A stretch of 18,133 bases of DNA, from the NCBI GenBank assembly GCA_002393835.1, contig DGTW01000103.1:1-18133 (forward strand), read 5' to 3'. Of this stretch, positions 12,488 to 18,133 are shown piece by piece (the first letter of the stretch is position 1; every line of letters begins with the position of its first letter). The notes beneath the pieces are model-generated. The model was not told the origin of the DNA. It did not search any database and saw nothing but the letters and a program-made list of their open reading frames with translations. A program made the translations under genes and the position numbers. The DNA comes from Treponema sp. UBA4326 (GTDB lineage Bacteria > Spirochaetota > Spirochaetia > Treponematales > Treponemataceae).

Positions 12488-13249
12488 ATGGAAAGAAGTA
12501 TTTTATTTGTTAGCGAAACTCAAAATTTTTTGGTGTCGGCTATGATAAAGGCCTTGAAGGAAGCCAGATTTGAAGTTTCTACTGCCGAACCGGATATGGT
12601 TGAAATTTCTCTTATTCAAAATATTCCTGACATATACCTGGTTTACCTCGAAGGCGATCTCAATAAATTTAACGGCACACTAAAATACCTCAAAAAATTG
12701 GTCACTGAGGAAGGCCGGGACAGAGTTTTGTACCTTATCGGAAATCCCATGGAAATTGAAGCTGCTTACGATGTTTATCCGAAATCCCTGGTTTCTGCCG
12801 CTTTCAGTCGTCCCGTCAATATTCAGGATGTAATTCAAAAGCTCAATATGCTCATCACCAGTGAGGCTGGGGGTGTTCCTGGTCGCAAAAAAGTCCTCGT
12901 TGTGGACGATGACGGGGTAATGCTCCGTACCATGAAAATTTGGCTTTCCAAAAAATACGATGCTTACATGGCAAATTCAGGCCTCAATGCCCTGCAATTT
13001 CTATCTTCTAATCATGTTGATTTGATTCTCCTTGATTATGAAATGCCTGTAGCTTCCGGCTTGCAGATTTTTGAAATGCTCAAGCACGATTCCAACCTTT
13101 GCAATATTCCGGTCATCTTTCTCACTTCAAAAGATGACAAGGAGACTGTTATGAAGGTTCTGGCGGCAGGCCCTGAAAAATATCTCCTCAAGTCCAGCGA
13201 GCCAGATCTGCTTCTAAAAACGGTTGATGACTTCTTCAAAGGAAAATAA
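12488..13249 (+). CDS. Response regulator with a degenerate and an intact receiver domain
   Basis: The 253-residue protein carries two receiver-like halves and no output domain. The C-terminal half (from about 134) is a complete receiver: acidic Asp140-142 (VLVVDDDG), phospho-acceptor Asp183 (LILLDYEMPVASG), switch Thr in VIFLTSKDD, and Lys235 in YLLKSS (the following Pro is replaced by Ser). The N-terminal half (1 to about 125) has the same rhythm (ILFVSETQNF, PDIYLVYLEGD, VLYLIGN, AAFSRP) but no acidic pair and a Tyr where the acceptor Asp should be, so it looks like a pseudo-receiver for protein contacts. AGAGGA supports the ATG at 12488. It ends two bases before the kinase gene, so it is probably the kinase's partner or an adaptor. 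Confidence 0.9.
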   Translation: MERSILFVSETQNFLVSAMIKALKEARFEVSTAEPDMVEISLIQNIPDIYLVYLEGDLNKFNGTLKYLKKLVTEEGRDRVLYLIGNPMEIEAAYDVYPKSLVSAAFSRPVNIQDVIQKLNMLITSEAGGVPGRKKVLVVDDDGVMLRTMKIWLSKKYDAYMANSGLNALQFLSSNHVDLILLDYEMPVASGLQIFEMLKHDSNLCNIPVIFLTSKDDKETVMKVLAAGPEKYLLKSSEPDLLLKTVDDFFKGK

Positions 13250-13251
13250 TA

Positions 13252-16152
13252 ATGCCAAAAAAGAATCTTGGGGCTTTCTTTTTCTTGGATAACAAGAATT
13301 TTAAGATTACGATTCCGCTCACGACTTTTATATGCCTAATCTTGCTTCTTCTGATTGAGCATGTTGGACAGGCTCCAGATTTTTCTTTTAACGGCGTTAT
13401 CCTGTACAAAACCCGGGTTTATGCCCAGCTAATCCCGGTCATGCTGCTCACAAGTCTTTCGGGCTATGCCGTTGGTTCCCTCGTCGTTCTTCTTTTCTTC
13501 TCTGCAGAATGTATGATCAGTCATATTCTTCCATATCATGCTTTCGTGCTTCTGCTCGGCTCCCTCATTGCAAATGTTCCTGTCATCAAGCACTGGTATA
13601 AAAGCCTTTGGAAAACCCTTGTCAGCCTCGTGTTTTTCTCGCTTTTCCTTGGAAACGGCTGGAATTTTCTTTTGACCATTCTTGAAGACCGAAACCTCCT
13701 GAGGGGTGCGGAATTCTTTCATTTTGCGGTGGCCTTCCTTTCCTCATTTATCGTTTGTCTTTTCTGCTACCTTTACTACAATTATTTTCCAGAAAATATC
13801 AAAAACCTTTTTTTTGCCAGCACTTATGACTATGAGGATGTAAACCTGCTGAAAACTGCTTTCTCAAAGAAAAAGGGCAGGCGAATCCGGGACAAGCTTT
13901 CCAACCTGATTGTAGCCGAAGCTATGATTCTTCTTATTGCGGGTTTTGGTTTTGCAAACGCCCTCCTCAGTCAGTTCAGAAATGTAACGGAATGGCAGCA
14001 AATTGTCTTTGCCACCCGGCTGGTCATTCTTATGATGATTGTCGCCACTCCGGTCATTCTTTTTGCCTTTTCCTACACAAATCTTTCTATTACATATCCT
14101 CTCCAGCTGCTTGCAAAGGCCGTTGAAGATTCAAATTTGTGCAACATCACAGAGCATACCCGTAATGTACCAAGAATTGACATAAAGACCCTTAATATCA
14201 ATTCTCGTGATGAAATCGGCGTTCTCTATCATGTCCTGGTCGATATGCTTTCAACAACGGAGAGCTACATCAAAAATCTGGAGCGTTCCCAGCTTCTCGA
14301 AACCCAGCTCGCAACTGCAAAGGCGGCCAGCAAGGCAAAGTCAGATTTCCTTTCAAACATGTCGCACGAAATCAGGACTCCTATAAATGCGGTTCTTGGA
14401 CTTAACGAAATGATTATCCGCGAGAGCAAGGAAGACGTTATTTCAAAATATGCAAGGGACATTGAGAATGCCGGCAAGAGCTTGCTCAGTATTGTCAATG
14501 ACATCCTTGATTTTTCTAAGATTGAGGCCGGAAAACTTGAGATTATTCCTACGAATTATGATTTAAGTTCTTCTATTAATAACCTTGTGAATATGGTGTC
14601 GAAAAGGGCTGCTGACAAGAATCTTGCCTTTAATGTCAACATTGACCCCAACTGTCCCCATTATCTTTACGGTGATGATGTGCGAATTTGCCAGTGTTGT
14701 CTCAATATTCTTACGAATGCAGTCAAATATACAAATGAAGGTTCTGTCACTCTTTCCATTACGGGCAAAAAGGCTGATTATTCTCATGTGCTTTTGACAG
14801 TGCATGTCGTGGATACAGGTATCGGAATCAAGGATAAGGACATTCCTAAGCTTTTCACGGCCTTTCAGCGAATTGACGAGGAGCGGAACCGAACTATCGA
14901 GGGAACAGGTCTTGGCCTTAACATCGTTCAAAGCCTTCTGACCCTTATGAATTCAAGGCTTGAGGTTGAAAGCTCTTACGGAAAGGGCTCGGATTTTTAT
15001 TTCTCTGTTTTACAAGGCGTAATCGACTGGGAGCCAATCGGTGATTTCAAGGAGACTTACCGCAAGTCAACTGAAAATGCCCACGAGTATCACGAGCTAT
15101 TCACTGCTCCAGATGCCAGAATCCTTGTGGTTGATGATACTGAACTGAACCTTACCGTCGTCCGTGGTCTTCTGAAGCAGACTCAGGTTCAAATTGACAC
15201 TGTTTTAAGCGGTTACGATGCTCTTGAGGCTGTCAAAAAGCAGCATTATGACGTGATTTTCCTGGATCATCGTATGCCGGGAATGGATGGCGTTGAAACT
15301 TTCAATAATATGCTCAAGCTGCCCGAAAACAAAAGCAAGGGCGTGCCTGTAATTGCCCTTACGGCCAATGCGGTTTCTGGTGCAAAAGAAATGTACCTTG
15401 CCAGCGGATTCAGTGATTACCTTACAAAGCCGATTGAGAGCAAAAAACTTGAGGAAATGCTTGGAAAATATCTCCCCGAAAGCCTGATTCATCATGTGGA
15501 AATCCCAGAACTTGAAGAAATTAAATCCCTGGATGAGAACGGTGAGATTGATGAAGAACCGGGACTGGTAGACACAGGAATATTCAATTCTCTCACTGGA
15601 ATCAGCATTGATGATGCCCTAAAATACACTGGAGGGGCTGAAGTTTTGGAGCAAACCCTGCGTGAATTCTACAAGTCAATCGACATAAAGGCTGATGCCA
15701 TCGAAGAATTTGCGGCTCTCAAAGACTGGCACAATTACACTATTCTCGTTCATGCCCTAAAAAGCTCAGCCCGCTTGATTGGCGCCGAAAAACTTTCTGA
15801 AGATGCAAAATATCTTGAGAAATGCGGCGATGATGAAAACGAGGCCGAAATTAACGAGAAAACCCCTGCCTTGCTTGAACTTTACCGCTCCTACAAAAAA
15901 CATCTGGCTCCTCTTTGTGCCGAGGTGGAGGATGATTCTGGCAAGAAAGAGATGCCGCTGAATCAGTATAGCGAAGCCATTTCAAACATAAAGGAATGTA
16001 TCGAGGCCTTTGATTTTGACACCGCAGACCAGATTATTGCCATGATGAAGGATTACAGAATCCCGGCCGAAAAAAAAGAGCACTTTACCCAGCTACAGGA
16101 AGCCATAAGCTCAGTTGACAGAGACAAAATCCTAAAAATCGTGCTACAATAA
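13252..16152 (+). CDS. Membrane hybrid histidine kinase with receiver and HPt domains
   Basis: This 966-residue phosphorelay sensor starts with an integral-membrane part (about residues 15-280) of several hydrophobic helices, resembling a MASE-type sensor rather than a periplasmic loop sensor. A linker with HAMP-like character (about 280-345) and a short coiled coil lead to HisKA (SNMSHEIRTPINAVLGLNEM, phospho-acceptor His372), then HATPase (N box ILTNAVKYTN, G1 DTGIGI, G2 GTGLGLNIV). A receiver follows (ILVVDDTELNLTV, acceptor Asp672 in FLDHRMPGMDG, YLTKP) and an HPt domain (LVHALKSSARLIGAEKLS, His834), with a helical tail of about 75 residues. All residues for a His-Asp-His relay are present, as in BarA/TorS-type kinases. 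AAAGGAA overlaps the end of the response regulator gene, two bases apart, so translation is coupled. The signal sensed is unknown. Confidence 0.95.
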   Translation: MPKKNLGAFFFLDNKNFKITIPLTTFICLILLLLIEHVGQAPDFSFNGVILYKTRVYAQLIPVMLLTSLSGYAVGSLVVLLFFSAECMISHILPYHAFVLLLGSLIANVPVIKHWYKSLWKTLVSLVFFSLFLGNGWNFLLTILEDRNLLRGAEFFHFAVAFLSSFIVCLFCYLYYNYFPENIKNLFFASTYDYEDVNLLKTAFSKKKGRRIRDKLSNLIVAEAMILLIAGFGFANALLSQFRNVTEWQQIVFATRLVILMMIVATPVILFAFSYTNLSITYPLQLLAKAVEDSNLCNITEHTRNVPRIDIKTLNINSRDEIGVLYHVLVDMLSTTESYIKNLERSQLLETQLATAKAASKAKSDFLSNMSHEIRTPINAVLGLNEMIIRESKEDVISKYARDIENAGKSLLSIVNDILDFSKIEAGKLEIIPTNYDLSSSINNLVNMVSKRAADKNLAFNVNIDPNCPHYLYGDDVRICQCCLNILTNAVKYTNEGSVTLSITGKKADYSHVLLTVHVVDTGIGIKDKDIPKLFTAFQRIDEERNRTIEGTGLGLNIVQSLLTLMNSRLEVESSYGKGSDFYFSVLQGVIDWEPIGDFKETYRKSTENAHEYHELFTAPDARILVVDDTELNLTVVRGLLKQTQVQIDTVLSGYDALEAVKKQHYDVIFLDHRMPGMDGVETFNNMLKLPENKSKGVPVIALTANAVSGAKEMYLASGFSDYLTKPIESKKLEEMLGKYLPESLIHHVEIPELEEIKSLDENGEIDEEPGLVDTGIFNSLTGISIDDALKYTGGAEVLEQTLREFYKSIDIKADAIEEFAALKDWHNYTILVHALKSSARLIGAEKLSEDAKYLEKCGDDENEAEINEKTPALLELYRSYKKHLAPLCAEVEDDSGKKEMPLNQYSEAISNIKECIEAFDFDTADQIIAMMKDYRIPAEKKEHFTQLQEAISSVDRDKILKIVLQ

Positions 16153-16154
16153 TC

Positions 16155-16188
16155 CGAACAGAAAATCCATCCATGGATTTTCTGTTCG
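16155..16188. repeat. Hairpin 1 of the cluster: 16-bp perfect palindrome with CC centre
   Basis: Arms 16155-16170 and 16173-16188 are perfectly complementary around a two-base centre, so the true loop is AUCCAU (plus) or AUGGAU (minus). It begins three bases after the kinase stop codon. There is no T-run on either side, so it is not a standard terminator, though it could block 3' exonucleases. Confidence 0.9.
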
Positions 16189-16191
16189 CAC

Positions 16192-16216
16192 GAGAATTTT
16201 TCTTCCAAAAATTCTC
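16192..16216. repeat. Hairpin 2 of the cluster: 10-bp perfect stem, loop CTTCC
   Basis: Arms 16192-16201 and 16207-16216 pair perfectly around CTTCC (GGAAG on the minus strand). The stem is AT-rich. On the plus strand TCTTTGCTTTT follows, which could give weak terminator activity for the kinase operon. Confidence 0.85.
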
Positions 16217-16228
16217 TCTTTGCTTTTC

Positions 16229-16246
16229 CCCTGCATCCATGCAGGG
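16229..16246. repeat. Hairpin 3 of the cluster: 8-bp perfect palindrome with CC centre
   Basis: Arms 16229-16236 and 16239-16246 pair perfectly. The opened loop is again AUCCAU on the plus strand and AUGGAU on the minus strand, identical to hairpin 1 although the stems differ. Confidence 0.85.
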
Positions 16247-16277
16247 CATGTTGGAGTATATTTTGGCAGATTATGTC

Positions 16278-16307
16278 GTTCGCTACGCCATCCGTGGCTA
16301 CGCGAAC
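16278..16307. repeat. Hairpin 4 of the cluster: bulged 12-bp stem, loop TCCG
   Basis: Six outer pairs (16278-16283 with 16302-16307), two pairs after a bulge and four inner pairs (GCCA with TGGC) close the loop TCCG, which is CGGA on the minus strand. The core context CATCCG differs by one base from the CATCCA of hairpins 1, 3 and 6. Confidence 0.7.
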
Positions 16308-16310
16308 TAA

Positions 16311-16329
16311 CAAGTTTTTTCAAAACTTG
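16311..16329. repeat. Hairpin 5 of the cluster: 8-bp perfect stem, loop TTC
   Basis: Arms 16311-16318 and 16322-16329 are perfectly complementary. On the plus strand it is followed, after CGG, by CTTTTATTTTCTT, so it may be a weak intrinsic terminator between the kinase operon and dnaE. It is the only one of the six without TCC/GGA in the loop. Confidence 0.75.
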
Positions 16330-16345
16330 CGGCTTTTATTTTCTT

Positions 16346-16379
16346 AAAGGAGGCAGCGGCATCCATACCGCTAACATAT
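16346..16379 (+). promoter_or_regulatory. dnaE ribosome binding site separated from the start by a hairpin (hairpin 6)
   Basis: A perfect Shine-Dalgarno AAAGGAGG (16346-16353) lies 26 bases before ATG 16380, far more than the usual 5-9. Between them 16355-16359 pairs with 16368-16372 (AGCGG with CCGCT) around the 8-base loop CATCCATA. Folding this 18-base hairpin leaves one base on the left and seven on the right, an effective spacing of about eight. No other in-frame ATG, GTG or TTG lies closer to the Shine-Dalgarno. Confidence 0.6.
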
Positions 16380-18133
16380 ATGGCAGACTACCATGTGTTC
16401 GATAGTGCCCCAGAGGGCACGCCGGTTGCTAATTTTGTTCATCTTCATGTTCACTCGGACTATTCTTTGCTCGATTCTTGTGCAACTATTGACGCTCTTG
16501 TTGCAAAGGCAAAAAGGCTTAATATGCCCGCCCTTGCCCTCACTGACCACGGAAACATGTTCGGAGCCCTTAACTTTGAGCATCTCTGTCATGTAAACGG
16601 AATCAACCCTATTGTCGGCGAAGAGTTTTATGTCGCTTTCGGCTCACATTTAGAGAAAAATTCAGTTCCATATTCACACAAGGGTGAAGACGGAGACAGG
16701 CAGGCCCGCTACTTCCATTTGATTCTCCTTTGCGAAAATGAGACCGGTTACAAAAACATGAGCTGGCTTTCTTCAATCGCCTACACCGAAGGAACATGGT
16801 ACAAGCCGCGAATCGATTTTGAACTGCTGGAAAAATATCACGAAGGCTTAATCTGCTGCTCAGCCTGTATCGCAGGTGAACTTCCCCAGCTTTTGCTCGC
16901 GGGGAAGGACGAGGAAGCAAAAGAACTTGCCTTAAAATACAAAAATCTTTTCGGTCCTGACCACTACTACATCGAATTACAGGATCACGGCCTTGAAGAC
17001 CAGAAAATCGTCAACAAAAAGCTGATTGCAATGGCCCATGAGCTGGACATTCCTCTTGTCGTCACCAACGACATTCACTACATCGAGCAGGAAGACTGGG
17101 AAGCTCAGGACTGTCTGCGCTGCATAGGCTTTAAAAAGAACATGAACGAGCCTCATCAGACAATGGGCGGCGATAAGCACGAATGGTACTTCAAGACTGA
17201 GCAGGAAATGCGTCTTCTTTTCCCGGACTGTCCCGAAGCCTACGACAATACAGTTAAGATTGCCAATATGTGCAACCTCACGATTCATCAGTATAAAACG
17301 ATGGAACTCAAAGGCACATTGCCGCGCTTTGCCCTGCCAGAAGAATTCCAGACCCACGGAGATGATTACGCAAAAAACCAGGACGACTATATGCGTCACC
17401 TTGTTGAGGAAGGCTTGCGCAAGAGGTACAAGGAAATCACTCCTCAAATCCGCCAGCGATGCGAATACGAAATGGCAATCATCCTTAAGATGGGCTTTTC
17501 CGGCTACTTCCTCATCGTCTGGGAATTCATCAACTGGTCAAAATCGACTTACGACAATGTGAACAAGCGCCCCAAGCCTTACATGCCGATTGGTCCTGGC
17601 CGAGGTTCGGGTGCGGGTTCTCTCGTAGCCTACTGCCTTACGATTACGGATATTGACCCCTTCCGCTACAAACTGATTTTCGAACGATTTTTGAATCCTG
17701 AGCGAGTCTCCATGCCAGATTTCGACGTTGACATGGACTTCGACTATCGCCAGGACATCATCCAGCACACCCGGGATTTGTATGGCGACAAAAAAGTCGG
17801 CCATATCGTCACATTCGGTACCTTAAAGCCGAAGAATGTAATCGCCGATGTTGGCCGCACCCTTGGCATTCCTCTTTCTGAAGTCAACATGCTCAAATCC
17901 AAGGTCTCTGAGAACTTGAAGACTAAGCTCAAAAACTGCTTTGAGCCGCCAAACGAAAAATTCCCTGACGGAGGTCAGCTGGCAGAATACCGGCATGACC
18001 CTCGCTATGAAAAGCTCTTTGACCTTGCAATCAAGCTGGAAGGCTGTAAGCGAAACACAGGTCTCCACGCTTCGGGAATGGTTATCGGACTTACGGAATT
18101 GCCGAACTGGGCTCCGGTTTTCATGGATTCTAA
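16380..18133 (+). CDS. dnaE: DNA polymerase III subunit alpha, N-terminal part (3' end outside window)
   Basis: DnaE is the replicative polymerase of the chromosome. The frame is open from ATG 16380 to the right edge (584 complete residues of an expected 1100-1200). The PHP domain starts at about residue 19 (FVHLHVHSDYSLLDS, LTDHGNMFGAL, later CCSACIAGELP and VVTNDIHY) with its metal-binding His pattern intact. The polymerase part shows PIGPGRGSGAGSLVAYCLTITDIDP and MPDFDVDMDF with catalytic Asp447 and Asp449, equivalent to E. coli Asp401 and Asp403, then HIVTFGTLKPKNVIADVGR and NTGLHASGMVIG. A Lys/Pro-rich insertion (about 390-402, STYDNVNKRPKPY) precedes the GPGRGSG motif. The N-terminus has about 18 residues before the PHP core. 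Context upstream is the hairpin cluster and an unusual ribosome binding site. Confidence 0.97.
   Translation, partial: MADYHVFDSAPEGTPVANFVHLHVHSDYSLLDSCATIDALVAKAKRLNMPALALTDHGNMFGALNFEHLCHVNGINPIVGEEFYVAFGSHLEKNSVPYSHKGEDGDRQARYFHLILLCENETGYKNMSWLSSIAYTEGTWYKPRIDFELLEKYHEGLICCSACIAGELPQLLLAGKDEEAKELALKYKNLFGPDHYYIELQDHGLEDQKIVNKKLIAMAHELDIPLVVTNDIHYIEQEDWEAQDCLRCIGFKKNMNEPHQTMGGDKHEWYFKTEQEMRLLFPDCPEAYDNTVKIANMCNLTIHQYKTMELKGTLPRFALPEEFQTHGDDYAKNQDDYMRHLVEEGLRKRYKEITPQIRQRCEYEMAIILKMGFSGYFLIVWEFINWSKSTYDNVNKRPKPYMPIGPGRGSGAGSLVAYCLTITDIDPFRYKLIFERFLNPERVSMPDFDVDMDFDYRQDIIQHTRDLYGDKKVGHIVTFGTLKPKNVIADVGRTLGIPLSEVNMLKSKVSENLKTKLKNCFEPPNEKFPDGGQLAEYRHDPRYEKLFDLAIKLEGCKRNTGLHASGMVIGLTELPNWAPVFMDS

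Overview
The window looks like chromosomal DNA of a spirochaete, most likely a Treponema. The ribosomal/RNA polymerase run secY-rpmJ-rpsM-rpsK-rpoA-rplQ without rpsD is, as I recall, the arrangement in T. pallidum. Other pointers are relaxed spirochaetal lipoboxes, a groES with no groEL beside it, and an L17 with a long Lys/Ala tail. The genus call is inference from gene content; no search was run.

Layout. (1) 1-3640, plus strand: the tail of the spc/alpha ribosomal operon (end of secY, then L36, S13, S11, RNA polymerase alpha, L17) followed by a small zinc-ribbon protein and a strong intrinsic terminator. Two intergenic leaders here (558-715 and 1615-1769) are rich in RNA hairpins; the second can pair with the rpoA ribosome binding site. 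(2) 3865-9373, minus strand: three lipoprotein genes, two of them large paralogues with a fibronectin-III-like segment, probably surface or periplasmic proteins. (3) 9374-12010: a gene-poor stretch, a decayed 3' end of an Rpn-type nuclease gene, a GC-rich hairpin block, and a two-gene unit (tyrosine recombinase plus intact Rpn-type PD-(D/E)XK nuclease) bracketed by 38-bp direct repeats. This is the mobile, accessory part. (4) 12061-12333, minus: groES with its own promoter and terminator. (5) 12488-16152, plus: a two-gene signalling operon, a response regulator (degenerate receiver plus intact receiver) and a membrane hybrid histidine kinase with its own receiver and HPt domain. (6) 16153-16379: a cluster of six near-perfect hairpins. 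(7) 16380-end: the first half of dnaE, the replicative DNA polymerase III alpha subunit.

The most unusual signal is the hairpin cluster between the kinase and dnaE. Five of its six stems differ in sequence yet show the same loop core (UCC on the plus strand, GGA on the minus strand; four read GGAUG on the minus strand, which resembles the CsrA target motif). The last hairpin lies between a perfect Shine-Dalgarno sequence and the dnaE start codon, and would bring the two to normal spacing. The second most unusual is the recombinase/Rpn unit with flanking direct repeats, one of which abuts the groES terminator.
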